DNA of 64,000 nt, from positions 1-64,000 of the forward strand of contig CAZZBB010000012.1 in the NCBI GenBank assembly GCA_964652195.1, written 5' to 3'. Position numbers and translations under genes: made by a program. Origin of the DNA: MSPOR6 sp964652195 (GTDB lineage: Bacteria > Poribacteria > WGA-4E > WGA-3G). The number at the start of each line of letters is the position of its first letter. Within the stretch, counting starts at the first letter, position 1. Positions 28,101-36,402 of the stretch are shown piece by piece. The notes below the pieces were generated by a model. It saw only the letters and a program-made list of their open reading frames with translations. It had not been told where the DNA came from and ran no database searches.

Positions 28101-29477
28101 ATGAAACCTAATATACTCTTACTTATTACGGATCAACAACGATGGGACGCTATGGGTTGTAGTGGAGGTTGGGTAAATACACCTAACTTAGATAGAATTG
28201 CTAGGGAAGGTGTACGTTTTACTAATTGTGTTACCACATCTCCAGTATGTATTCCCACACGCCTTAGTTTAGCGACAGGATTATATCCACATAACACGGG
28301 TGTTTGGGATAATATGAATCATACCCTCTCCCCAGAAACACCAACATGGATGCAATCTGTCCGTTCAGCAGGTTATCGAACGAGTTTGTTTGGCAAGACT
28401 CATCTCCATCCACATAATGGGGATCTACGGGATCGTGAAGACTTGATGCATTCCTATGGGTTAGATGATATTAATGAAATCGGCGGTCCAAGGGCAAGTA
28501 CAAGGGTTAAATCTTACATGACTGAAATGTGGGATGAGAAGGGTTTAGGGGATGCATATAGAGAGGACTACCGTGAACGATTTAGTTCCAAAGCATATAT
28601 TGTTCGTCCTTCTACTCTCGGTCTTGAAGACTATGCTGATGTATACGTTGGACAACAAGCGAAAAATTACCTAAAAGAATATAACCGTGATGAACCGTGG
28701 TGTTGCTGGGTGAGTTTTGGTGGTCCACACGAACCGTGGGATACACCTGAACCCTATGCAAGTATGTATGACCCTAACCAAATGCCTTCACCAATCCCTC
28801 GACCTACGATTGGAGATCGTCCTACCGGAAATTTAGATAGAAAGATGAACAATATGAACCCTGAATTTGAAAAGGGTGAAGAAGGGAAAATAAGGGCAGA
28901 TTACGCTGGAAATATCACACTTATTGATGATCAAATAGGGGAAATTCTTGACACGATTCAGGATCGTGGTGAACTGGATAATACAGTGATTATCTTCTCT
29001 TCAGATCACGGTGAAATGAATGGGGATTACGGTCTAATATATAAAAGTAACTTCCTGAATGGAGCAGTACGAGTTCCTCTTCTCGTAAGAACACCTGAAA
29101 CTCTCAAGAGTACATCATTGAATAGAGTATGTGATAGTCCAGCTGAATGGATTGATATCGGACCGACTCTTGTTGAATTGGCTGAAGGTGAATTAGAGCA
29201 TAGACAATTTGGGAAGTCGTTATGTGCCACAGTCAATGACACGAATTTAATTCACCGCGAATATGCAATTTCAGAATATGGTGGTGAAGTCATGCTACTG
29301 AATCAGGAATGGAAGGTTGCTTTAAATACAGATGGTGAAGTGTATCTCTTATTTGATGTGCAAAACGATCCTGATGAAACGAATAATCTCGCAGGATTAC
29401 CAAAAATGCGTGAACTGGAGACAGAATTGCGTTTACAAATCTTGGAATTTCTATCACAAAACTATACTAAAAGATAA
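28101..29477 (+). CDS. arylsulfatase-type sulfatase
   Basis: A 458-residue type I sulfatase. The formylglycine motif C-x-P-x-R is CIPTR with Cys50, within TSPVCIPTRLSLATGLYPHN. Metal-binding Asp11 is in LLLITDQQRWDAMG, and the second metal site is FSSDHGEMNGDYGL. Length is normal. There is no clear signal peptide, so it may act in the cytoplasm or be exported in another way. It hydrolyses sulfate esters, probably on sugars, and needs a formylglycine-generating enzyme that is not in this window. It lies downstream of the isomerase gene. Confidence 0.93.
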   Translation: MKPNILLLITDQQRWDAMGCSGGWVNTPNLDRIAREGVRFTNCVTTSPVCIPTRLSLATGLYPHNTGVWDNMNHTLSPETPTWMQSVRSAGYRTSLFGKTHLHPHNGDLRDREDLMHSYGLDDINEIGGPRASTRVKSYMTEMWDEKGLGDAYREDYRERFSSKAYIVRPSTLGLEDYADVYVGQQAKNYLKEYNRDEPWCCWVSFGGPHEPWDTPEPYASMYDPNQMPSPIPRPTIGDRPTGNLDRKMNNMNPEFEKGEEGKIRADYAGNITLIDDQIGEILDTIQDRGELDNTVIIFSSDHGEMNGDYGLIYKSNFLNGAVRVPLLVRTPETLKSTSLNRVCDSPAEWIDIGPTLVELAEGELEHRQFGKSLCATVNDTNLIHREYAISEYGGEVMLLNQEWKVALNTDGEVYLLFDVQNDPDETNNLAGLPKMRELETELRLQILEFLSQNYTKR

Positions 29478-29518
29478 TCAAGTAAAGTTCCTTTATTGAT
29501 ATAGTCAAGGAGTTACCA

Positions 29519-29662
29519 ATGAAATCTGAATAGAACAAAATCACACGAAGGACATTTATAAAGGACTTAGGTTTTGCCAGTACAAGTACTTTATCCCTCC
29601 TTTCTGTTAATACCCTTGCAAACAATAGTATAAAATGTAATTGTACAGATTTCACTGATTAA
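29519..29662 (+). pseudogene. remnant of a Tat-exported protein gene
   Basis: After a good ribosome site (AAGGAG) an ATG at 29519 opens a frame that reads MKSE, then a TAG stop, then NKITRRTFIKDLGFASTSTL and SLLSVNTLA, ending at a TAA. The twin arginine with a following hydrophobic stretch and small residues before A is a classic Tat signal peptide, as found in exported oxidoreductases. The gene has an early nonsense codon and is truncated right after the signal, so it is a relic. The identity of the lost mature protein cannot be read. Confidence 0.6.
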
Positions 29663-29716
29663 ATTGTTTTAAGTATCAGAATTCCTATTACCCGTGTAAT
29701 GTGTCATTAATAAAAT

Positions 29717-29750
29717 CTCTTTAATGTAGCACAAACTTCCAGTTTGTGTA
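29717..29750 (+). repeat. dispersed hairpin repeat, copy B
   Basis: Contains ATGTAGCACAAACTTCC followed by its inverted partner AGTTTGTGTA. It is a variant of the hairpin seen at 2151-2180 (minus), 58312-58342 (plus) and, more degenerate, 58921-58940 (minus). A motif ATAGAAATGGTAT follows at 29795-29807. Confidence 0.55.
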
Positions 29751-29930
29751 GTATTTCAAGACATAAATATCACCTAATTATGGGAGAATCATTTATAGAA
29801 ATGGTATAATCTGTATGAAAACGCATTATTTTATAATGAAGGTATAGACCCTATCGCATTCATATAGAAATCTGACCGAGTTGTGTTAAATACATCTTCT
29901 AAGGTTATGATCACTTCTTCTGGAGGATTC

Positions 29931-30176
29931 ATGGCCAAAGCAAATACAACAAAAACACCTAAACAGACAAGCAAAAACGAAGGTAGTATAAAACGGGACT
30001 TAAAAATCATTATTAATTACCTCTCTTATACTTTCGATGAGCTTCGTATTTCTCATTCATTAGTTTCGCAAACTCTTTTCCTGAAAGATTTGGATCACTC
30101 ACTTTCTCGTCTATTTCCGCCATTTTGGCAACATATTCTTCATCTTTTGCCCATTTCCGTTTATATGCCTCAGTAA
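29931..30176 (+). CDS. possible truncated basic protein
   Basis: ATG at 29931 has GGAGG four bases ahead and opens MAKANTTKTPKQTSKNEGS, a natural-looking basic start. After about 27 residues the frame runs into the complement of the convergent gene ending at 30013 and looks like shadow sequence to its stop at 30176. It may be a gene cut by a deletion, or a chance frame behind a good ribosome site. Confidence 0.25.
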   Translation: MAKANTTKTPKQTSKNEGSIKRDLKIIINYLSYTFDELRISHSLVSQTLFLKDLDHSLSRLFPPFWQHILHLLPISVYMPQ

Positions 30177-30582
30177 TTTTGACTTGAACCTCTGATGAGT
30201 AAGGATACTTATTTTCCGTCATTAGCTTGTAGATTTCAGAATATATTGGAATATTCGCAATTTCATTGATCCTGGCACGGTTTTCTGCATCATCCGTTAG
30301 CGAATTTGAATCGCTATTAGGATTCTCTGTAGTTTTATCAGAAACATCCTTATTGACCTCAGTAATATGCGATCCATCGTTTTGTACAATTGGCACTTCA
30401 TGCCAGTGGTCAGCATGCCATTCCCACGTAAAACCATCTTTTGCCTCTCTTGCCTGTTCAAGGTCTACCTCTGATGGCGCTATAAACTTCTTTTCTGGTT
30501 CCGTATCGGGTTCGGGTTGCAACATAAAGTATACTCCCGCAACACCGATGATAAGAATGAGGGAAGCTAACCCCCAATACAT
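30013..30582 (-). CDS. membrane-anchored protein, unknown function
   Basis: A 189-residue protein: one N-terminal hydrophobic helix (about residues 2-20), then a charged extracytoplasmic region with HADHWHEVP near residue 60, an acidic Asn/Ser-rich linker and a helical C-terminus (VKITEAYKRKWAKDEEYVAK). I know no named family. The start is uncertain: ATG 30582 is preceded by an in-frame TGA nine bases earlier, and just before that an ATG followed at once by TGA has the only GGAG ribosome site. This suggests a small mutation at the original start. Coding character of the body is good. Confidence 0.65.
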   Translation of the reverse strand: MYWGLASLILIIGVAGVYFMLQPEPDTEPEKKFIAPSEVDLEQAREAKDGFTWEWHADHWHEVPIVQNDGSHITEVNKDVSDKTTENPNSDSNSLTDDAENRARINEIANIPIYSEIYKLMTENKYPYSSEVQVKITEAYKRKWAKDEEYVAKMAEIDEKVSDPNLSGKEFAKLMNEKYEAHRKYKRGN

Positions 30583-30797
30583 CTTCTTTCACATTAGTTT
30601 CACTCCTTATATAATGAGTCACCCTTCTATCTTACCACGTCCAGCGAACAGGATGGTTTCGGATTTCGTTTTGGACAAATCGGAAATAGTTGAACTCTGG
30701 GAAACTCTCCCGATTCACACCCGCCAAAAAGTGTCAGTGGGGTCGGACACCGCTCAAAATTCGGAGAGTATTCACGAGGTAAACATTCCCAACCAAT

Positions 30798-30926
30798 TCA
30801 TCGTTCACCATTCGGTAGACAACGTTGCGTAGTGTTTGCATCAACACCAAACAGAAATATACCGCCTACATAAATGCAGGTAAAAATAATTATCGTAATA
30901 GAGAGGACTTTGTAGTCTTGTCTCAT
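30798..30926 (-). CDS. possible small membrane protein, 42 residues
   Basis: ATG at 30926 preceded by AAAGGAG at good spacing. The product MRQDYKVLSITIIIFTCIYV continues with GGIFLFGVDANTT and ends in CLPNGER. It has one hydrophobic helix and an N-terminal charged start. It may be the front of a broken larger anchored protein, since similar single-helix starts occur in this window at 30582 and 62709. No family is known. Confidence 0.35.
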   Translation of the reverse strand: MRQDYKVLSITIIIFTCIYVGGIFLFGVDANTTQRCLPNGER

Positions 30927-31041
30927 GCTGTGCTCCTTTGAAGAACGAAGCAAGTTAAGTGTTTAGACAGACTACAGAGATGTGGAAGGAAAAAGAGTCT
31001 ATTATGCAATCCCTGTAGAGGGTCGCTGGTCTCTGCAACAT

Positions 31042-31070
31042 GTGACTTAGCAGTCAATATGTGCTATAAT
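31042..31070 (+). promoter_or_regulatory. extended -10 promoter of the small RNA candidate
   Basis: GTGACT (31042-31047), 17 bases, TATAAT (31065-31070) with an extended -10 TGC immediately before. The weak -35 is offset by the extended -10. Transcription would start near 31077, at the first hairpin. Confidence 0.55.
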
Positions 31071-31076
31071 AGAAAC

Positions 31077-31148
31077 CAGCACTGTCGGATATGGCCCGTC
31101 AGTGCTACGCATCGGCAGCTCACACACTGCCGATGCATTTTTTTTTTT
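31077..31148 (+). ncRNA. candidate small structured RNA with intrinsic terminator
   Basis: Two perfect hairpins follow a promoter. The first is GCACTG-T-CGG / CCG-T-CAGTGC (31079-31105), nine pairs with one T-T mismatch and loop ATATGGC. The second is GCATCGGCAG / CTGCCGATGC (31109-31136) with an eight-base loop, followed by A and eleven T residues. The transcript would be about 70 bases with no coding frame. The metH start is 450 bases away, so it is not a simple leader. I do not recognise it as a known riboswitch or sRNA class. Confidence 0.5.
31109..31148 (+). terminator. rho-independent terminator of the small RNA
   Basis: Ten-pair perfect G+C-rich stem (31109-31118 with 31127-31136) and an eleven-base T run (31138-31148): the strongest intrinsic terminator in the window. 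Confidence 0.85.
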
Positions 31149-31374
31149 GCACCCTCCGATGTAATCCACGCTTTTCGTGTATTTCTACATCTTCCTATAT
31201 TGTAGAAAAAGTGTTAAAAATTGTCAATATTTTTTTCATAATATATCTTTATATTATTTCTAATATTATACAACTTTTTCATTTTTTATATAAGTATTTT
31301 ATTTTATAGTAAAGATATTTAGTTATGGTATTTCTGCTATATTTTTTTCACATTTCTATATAAACTACCTGTAG

Positions 31375-31399
31375 GTTGGGTTGAGGAACGAAACCCAAC
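31375..31399. repeat. GTTGGGTT/AACCCAAC hairpin repeat
   Basis: GTTGGGTT (31375-31382) and AACCCAAC (31392-31399) pair around GAGGAACGA, and GTTGGGTTTC appears again at 31425-31434. This looks like a dispersed palindromic intergenic repeat. Confidence 0.5.
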
Positions 31400-31450
31400 A
31401 TGGAACACTGGGCATACAGGAGATGTTGGGTTTCACCTGCAGTTCAACCC

Positions 31451-31477
31451 CGCAGCATGCCATATGCGCATGCTGCG
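31451..31477. repeat. 10-base perfect palindrome CGCAGCATGC
   Basis: CGCAGCATGC (31451-31460) and GCATGCTGCG (31468-31477) pair around CATATGC. A related palindrome with GCAGCATGC / GCATGCTGC arms is present at 61767-61791. Confidence 0.55.
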
Positions 31478-31524
31478 TTGATTCCCTACGAAACTAAATA
31501 TCCCTGCTATAATTTGATATGAGA

Positions 31525-31553
31525 TGGACAAAGCCCTCTGACAATAGTATAAT
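31525..31553 (+). promoter_or_regulatory. sigma-70 type promoter of metH
   Basis: TGGACA (31525-31530), 17 bases, TATAAT (31548-31553). A second extended -10 (TGCTATAAT) ends at 31513. The transcript leader is about 35 bases, too short for a cobalamin riboswitch, and I saw no such element upstream. Confidence 0.6.
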
Positions 31554-31596
31554 ATAGGTTCATACCAACTGGATGATATTATAAATATTTAGAATT

Positions 31597-34500
31597 ATGA
31601 TGACCAAGTCAGAACGAATAAAACACCTTTCACACGAACTCAATCAACGGATTCTTGTCTTGGATGGTGCAATGGGATCACTATTGCAGACCTACCAACT
31701 GACAGAAGAGGATTTTCGTGGTGAGCAGTTTTCTAACCATCCAACTGATGTAAAAGGGTATAATGACCTTTTATCAATTACTCAACCCAACATTGTTCGA
31801 GAAATTCATACGAATTATTGTGAGGCAGGTGCAGATATCATTGCAACTAATACTTTCACAAGTACAACTATTTCAATGTTAGATTACCAATTGGAAGACT
31901 ATTCTTATGAAGTAAACGCTGCTGCAGCAAAAATCGCACGGGATGTTGCAGATCAATTCTCAACAGAGAAAAGACCTCGTTTTGTTGCGGGGAGTATGGG
32001 ACCTACTAACCGTAGCTGTTGCATTTCGCCAAACGTGAATGACCCTGGATTTCGAAATATTACTTTTTCAGATTTGGTTAACGCATACACTATTCAAGCA
32101 AAGGGATTGATTGATGGAGGCGTAGATCTTCTATTAGTTGAGACCGTAATGGATACGCTCAACTGCAAGGCTGCCTTGTTTGCAATTCAGACTCTTGCTG
32201 AAGAGATGAATATTGATATACCCACTATTGTATCATCAGATAGAAGTGGAGGTGGTGGAAGAAACCTATCAGGTCAGACGGTTGAAGCATTCTGGAATTC
32301 AGTACGACATGCAGACCTACTGGCAATAGGGTTAAATTGCGGTTTTGGTTCAGAACAAATTAGACCCTTCATAGCTGAAATGTCTAAGTTGGCTGATATT
32401 CCTACAATCTGTTACCCAAATGCTGGACTACCAAATGAACTTGGTGATTACACCCAATCACCTGATGAAATGGCGAAATGGATGCATGATTTTGCTCAGA
32501 ATGGGTTCGTGAATATTGTTGGCGGATGTTGTGGTTGTGAACCTGAACATATTCACAGAATTGCAACTGTCGCAGCAGAATACCCACCCAGACAACCTGC
32601 TAATAGAGACCAATCCTGTAGATTAAGTGGATTAGAAGCTTTTAATATTACACCAGAATCTCTTTTTGTCAATATTGGTGAACGGACAAACTTCACAGGT
32701 TCAAGGAAATTTGCATCATTAATTGAAAATGAAGATTACGAGTCAGCACTTGAAGTAGCCCGAGATCAAGTAGAAAACGGTGCACAGCTTATAGATATCA
32801 ACATGGATGCCGGAATGTTAGACTCTAAGGCAGCAATGGTGAAATTCCTAAATCTAATCGTTTCTGAACCTGACATAAGTAAAGTTCCTGTAGTATTGGA
32901 TTCCAGTAAATGGGAAGTGATTCAAGCAGGATTGGAATGTATTCAAGGGAAGGGTGTTGTCAATTCTATCAGTTTAAAAGATGGTGAGGAAGAGTTTATA
33001 GTACAAGCAAAACTTGTGAAAAAACACGGTGCTGCAGTAATTGTAATGGCATTTGATGAAACCGGACAAGCAGATTCCTTTGAAAGGAAGGTAGAAATCT
33101 GTCAAAGGGCATATCAGATTTTGGTAGATAAGGTTGATTTTCCTCCAGAAGATATAATATTTGATCCGAATATATTAACTGTTGCGACGGGTATTGAAGA
33201 ACATAATGAATATGCCCTGGCATTTATTCAAGCATGTAAAGAAATCAAGAAAACATGTCCATATGCTCTGGTAAGTGGTGGAGTTAGTAATTTATCCTTT
33301 TCATTTGGTCGGAACTATACTGTACGTGAAGCAATGCATGCTGCTTTTCTATATCATGCAATTAATGCAGGTATGGATATGGGGATTGTAAATGCCGGAC
33401 AACTGGGGGTGTATGATGATATTCCAAAAGAGTTATTAGTAGCGATAGAGGATGTGTTATTTAATCGTCGTACAGACGGTACGGATAGATTGGTGACTCT
33501 GGCAGAAACATTACAAGGAAAAGGGAAGAAAAAGAAAAAAAATAAACAATGGCGGAAGATGCCAGTTGAAGAACGCCTAAGTTATGCCTTAGTGGAGGGG
33601 ACGATAGAATATATAGATTCTGACACAGAGGAAGCACGTCTCAAATATGAACGTCCAATTCAGGTTATAGAAGGTCCATTAATGGATGGAATGGATCGAG
33701 TAGGTGAGTTGTTTGGGGATGGGAAAATGTTCTTACCTCAAGTTGTCAAAAGTGCTCGTGTAATGAAAAAAGCGGTTTCACATCTTATTCCATATATAGA
33801 GAAAGAACAATCTGAAGTTGGTTTGACATCCAGAGGAAAAATCGTAATGGCAACAGTAAAAGGAGATGTACATGATATTGGAAAGAATATCGTGGGTGTT
33901 GTACTAGGTTGTAATAATTACGATATTATAGATTTAGGTGTAAAAGTATTAGCAGAAGATATATTGGAGACAGCAAAGAAAGAAAAAGCGGATATAATCG
34001 GATTGAGTGGTCTAATTACACCATCTTTAGATGAAATGGTTTATGTTGCATCTGAGATGGAACGCCAAGGTTTCAATATACCTCTATTGATTGGTGGTGC
34101 TACTACCTCGAAAATACATACTGCAGTTCAAATTGAACCTAATTATAGTGGGGCAACAATCCATGTCATTGATGCATCAAAAAGTGTTGGTGTTGTAAGT
34201 CAACTATTGAGCAGTGAAAATCAAGAGACTTTTATCAATGAGACCCGTGATGAGTATGCTGAAGTACGTAAACGTAGATCAAAGAACCAAAAGAAAACAA
34301 AATTATTACCTTATACGACAGCCATCAAACGTAAATTGGAACTTGATTGGGAGGATTACAATCCGTCTAAGCCGAATCAAATAGGTGTCAAGGTTTTGGA
34401 TAATTTCTCATTAGAGAAATTGGTTAAATATATTGATTGGACACCATTTTTTACTACATGGGAATTGTCAGGTAAATATCCCAAGATATTTAACCATCCG

Positions 34501-35274
34501 GATATGGGAGAACAGGCACGTCAGCTTTTTTCTGATGCTGAAGAACTTCTCCAAAAAATTGTTAATGAGAAAAGGTTGACTGCACATGGTGTGGCTGGAA
34601 TATTTCCTGCAAATAGTATGGGTGAAGACACAGAAATTTATGTAGACGACAATAGAACAGAGATAGTAGCAAAAATCCATCATTTTCGTCAACAAACAGA
34701 ACAGCCATTCTCCAGACCTAACCTTAGTCTTGGTGATTTTATTGCACCGAAATCAACATCCATCAATGATTATATCGGTGCATTTGCTGTTACCACAGGA
34801 ATTGGCGTTACTGAGTTCTGTACAGAGTTTGAACAGAATCATGATGATTATAACAGCATAATGGTGAAAGCTTTAGCAGACAGACTCGCAGAAGCTTTTG
34901 CTGAATATATACATGAATATGTTCGTACAACTCTTTGGGGGTATGCTGAAAATGAGAATTTTGACAATGAAGGGTTAATAGGAGAAAAATATCAAGGAAT
35001 TCGTCCAGCTCCAGGTTACCCAGCCTGTCCAGACCATAATCATAAACGGATTATATTTGACTTACTTGAAGGAACGAAGCATACCGGAATAGAATTAACC
35101 GAAAGTTTGGCAATGTCACCTGCTGCTTCGGTGAGTGGATGGTATTTTTCACATCCTGATTCACGTTACTTCAGCATAGCAAGAATTGGAGAAGATCAAG
35201 TAATCAATTACTCAAAACGTTCAGGAATGCATGCTGAAGAAGCAATAAAATGGCTTAAACCATTGTTGAGATAA
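31597..35274 (+). CDS. metH: cobalamin-dependent methionine synthase
   Basis: A full-length 1225-residue enzyme with all four modules. The homocysteine domain (about 1-330) has zinc ligands Cys248 (GLNCGFG), Cys311 and Cys312 (GGCCGCEPEHI). The methyltetrahydrofolate-binding barrel (about 355-625) begins FVNIGERTNFTGSRKF. The cobalamin module (about 650-890) has the cobalt-ligating His759 in GDVHDIGKNIVG and then GLSGLITPSLDEM. The AdoMet-binding reactivation domain (about 900-1225) ends with GIRPAPGYPACPDH. It moves the methyl group of 5-methyltetrahydrofolate to homocysteine in the cytoplasm. It is monocistronic with its own promoter. A basic linker GKGKKKKKNKQ lies at about 641-651. Confidence 0.97.
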   Translation: MMTKSERIKHLSHELNQRILVLDGAMGSLLQTYQLTEEDFRGEQFSNHPTDVKGYNDLLSITQPNIVREIHTNYCEAGADIIATNTFTSTTISMLDYQLEDYSYEVNAAAAKIARDVADQFSTEKRPRFVAGSMGPTNRSCCISPNVNDPGFRNITFSDLVNAYTIQAKGLIDGGVDLLLVETVMDTLNCKAALFAIQTLAEEMNIDIPTIVSSDRSGGGGRNLSGQTVEAFWNSVRHADLLAIGLNCGFGSEQIRPFIAEMSKLADIPTICYPNAGLPNELGDYTQSPDEMAKWMHDFAQNGFVNIVGGCCGCEPEHIHRIATVAAEYPPRQPANRDQSCRLSGLEAFNITPESLFVNIGERTNFTGSRKFASLIENEDYESALEVARDQVENGAQLIDINMDAGMLDSKAAMVKFLNLIVSEPDISKVPVVLDSSKWEVIQAGLECIQGKGVVNSISLKDGEEEFIVQAKLVKKHGAAVIVMAFDETGQADSFERKVEICQRAYQILVDKVDFPPEDIIFDPNILTVATGIEEHNEYALAFIQACKEIKKTCPYALVSGGVSNLSFSFGRNYTVREAMHAAFLYHAINAGMDMGIVNAGQLGVYDDIPKELLVAIEDVLFNRRTDGTDRLVTLAETLQGKGKKKKKNKQWRKMPVEERLSYALVEGTIEYIDSDTEEARLKYERPIQVIEGPLMDGMDRVGELFGDGKMFLPQVVKSARVMKKAVSHLIPYIEKEQSEVGLTSRGKIVMATVKGDVHDIGKNIVGVVLGCNNYDIIDLGVKVLAEDILETAKKEKADIIGLSGLITPSLDEMVYVASEMERQGFNIPLLIGGATTSKIHTAVQIEPNYSGATIHVIDASKSVGVVSQLLSSENQETFINETRDEYAEVRKRRSKNQKKTKLLPYTTAIKRKLELDWEDYNPSKPNQIGVKVLDNFSLEKLVKYIDWTPFFTTWELSGKYPKIFNHPDMGEQARQLFSDAEELLQKIVNEKRLTAHGVAGIFPANSMGEDTEIYVDDNRTEIVAKIHHFRQQTEQPFSRPNLSLGDFIAPKSTSINDYIGAFAVTTGIGVTEFCTEFEQNHDDYNSIMVKALADRLAEAFAEYIHEYVRTTLWGYAENENFDNEGLIGEKYQGIRPAPGYPACPDHNHKRIIFDLLEGTKHTGIELTESLAMSPAASVSGWYFSHPDSRYFSIARIGEDQVINYSKRSGMHAEEAIKWLKPLLR

Positions 35275-35344
35275 TTTACGTATAATTACCTAACCTGAAA
35301 AAATCGACATGTATTACGGATTAGACATTATGTCTACTCCTTAA

Positions 35345-35380
35345 AACAAACAGAGTAGTGTACAAACTACTCTGTTTTAA
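35345..35380. terminator. bidirectional terminator between metH and the VOC cluster
   Basis: AAACAGAGTAGT (35348-35359) pairs perfectly with ACTACTCTGTTT (35366-35377) around GTACAA, with A/T tails on both sides. It lies between two converging units and can serve both. Confidence 0.75.
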
Positions 35381-35415
35381 TTGGGGCTGACTTCATTTAT
35401 GCTTTAGTATAAGGA

Positions 35416-35805
35416 TTACATTTGATATAAACCTACTATATTCCCACTCGGATCAACAAACATTGCTATTGACCCCATGTTTTCTGGTAAAATTTGTGGT
35501 TCAAGAAATATTTGCCCACCCTTATTTTCAATCATTGCTAAGGTATTAGAAATATCCTCAACCTGAATAAAAACTGATACACGGTTATCTATATCTTCCG
35601 ATTCATCTAATGGGAGTATATGTCCCTTGATACCTTGATCAGTCAGTGGAGGAGGTGTAGGGTCAACTCCATATATATCATTTGGAAAGTATGATGTTTT
35701 CCAACCCATTGGCAAAATTGTCCAACCAAAAAGGTTACGATAGAAGTCACATAATAACTCACTTTTCTTACCGGCAATTTCAAGAAATAATACTGGGTTA
35801 CCCAT
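35416..35805 (-). CDS. VOC-fold protein, glyoxalase/bleomycin-resistance type (copy 1)
   Basis: A 129-residue single-module VOC protein: start NPVLFLEIAGKKSELLCDFY, central GIKGHI, the strand IFLEPQILPE and the end MFVDPSGNIVGLYQM. These are the usual beta-alpha-beta-beta-beta landmarks of the vicinal oxygen chelate superfamily. It is the last of five paralogues in a row on this strand, each about 120-135 residues. Enzyme activity and substrate are not predictable. Confidence 0.85.
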   Translation of the reverse strand: MGNPVLFLEIAGKKSELLCDFYRNLFGWTILPMGWKTSYFPNDIYGVDPTPPPLTDQGIKGHILPLDESEDIDNRVSVFIQVEDISNTLAMIENKGGQIFLEPQILPENMGSIAMFVDPSGNIVGLYQM

Positions 35806-35819
35806 TCTAATTTTACCTC

Positions 35820-36227
35820 TTATACACTTGTATGTTGATTATCATTGCCTGCTTGATATAGACCTATACGATTACCACTGGGGTCGAGAAACATTGCAAT
35901 TTGTTGACCTTTATCTGACACAACTACTGGTTTCATGAGTATTGTACCACCTAAACTTTGTACCTGTTTCATGGTTGAATTAATATCCGTTACCGTTACA
36001 TAAATTGTGATATTGTTTGCAAATTCAACCCCATCCTCAAGTGGTATCTCGTCATTGGGTGGATAGATATGCCCTTCTATTCCATTATCAGAATCTGAAC
36101 CAGTTTCAAACCAATAATATCCTTCTTCATACTCATTGAATTCCCATTTAAACACAGTAGTATAGAATTGGTGTAAAACAGTTGGATCATTACCAACAAT
36201 TTCAAAATTTGTTACAGGATTTTCCAT
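35820..36227 (-). CDS. VOC-fold protein (copy 2)
   Basis: A 135-residue paralogue with NPVTNFEIVGNDPTVLHQFY at the start, GIEGHIYPP in the middle and MFLDPSGNRIGLYQ at the end. A C-terminal tail of about ten residues follows the fold. It is separated from copy 1 by 14 bases and has AGGAG before its ATG. It is the longest of the five. Confidence 0.85.
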   Translation of the reverse strand: MENPVTNFEIVGNDPTVLHQFYTTVFKWEFNEYEEGYYWFETGSDSDNGIEGHIYPPNDEIPLEDGVEFANNITIYVTVTDINSTMKQVQSLGGTILMKPVVVSDKGQQIAMFLDPSGNRIGLYQAGNDNQHTSV

Positions 36228-36290
36228 TAGCTAATCTCCTAAGTCTATTATTTCGATATATGAATAACCTGTAATAGACTTAACTTCCTT

Positions 36291-36402
36291 ATACCATTTC
36301 TAAATTATAATCGCCCATTGTTAATTAAAGAAACCCCCTAAATCCCCCTTCAGGGACTTCTAAGAGTATTCATAATGTGAACTATTTAAATAGAAATGGT
36401 AT
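36291..36402. repeat. 112-base MITE-like element with 12-base perfect inverted ends
   Basis: ATACCATTTCTA (36291-36302) and TAGAAATGGTAT (36391-36402) are perfect inverted copies. The element lies inside the VOC cluster and its right end overlaps the last base of the stop codon of copy 3. It holds no coding frame; AACCCCCTAAATCCCCCTT lies inside. It is nearly the same size as the element at 2090-2203. Confidence 0.65.

Larger units (their letters stand above)
30583..31596. other. gene-poor region with small RNA candidate and palindromes
   Basis: About 1 kb with no substantial gene. From left to right it holds a possible 42-codon frame, a promoter with a two-hairpin RNA and terminator, an extremely A/T-rich stretch (31190-31370), a hairpin repeat family copy around 31375-31399, a 10-base perfect palindrome at 31451-31477, and the metH promoter. 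Confidence 0.6.

Noticed and set aside
30266..30832. Plus-strand frame of 188 codons
   Set aside because: It overlaps the body of the minus-strand membrane-anchored protein and gives a Ser/Pro/Cys-rich protein typical of antisense translation.
31190..31370. Replication origin in the very A/T-rich stretch
   Set aside because: No group of DnaA-box-like sequences and no dnaA or dnaN gene is nearby.
31149..31596. Cobalamin riboswitch before metH
   Set aside because: I looked for the conserved B12-box pattern and found none; the inferred transcript leader is only about 35 bases long.
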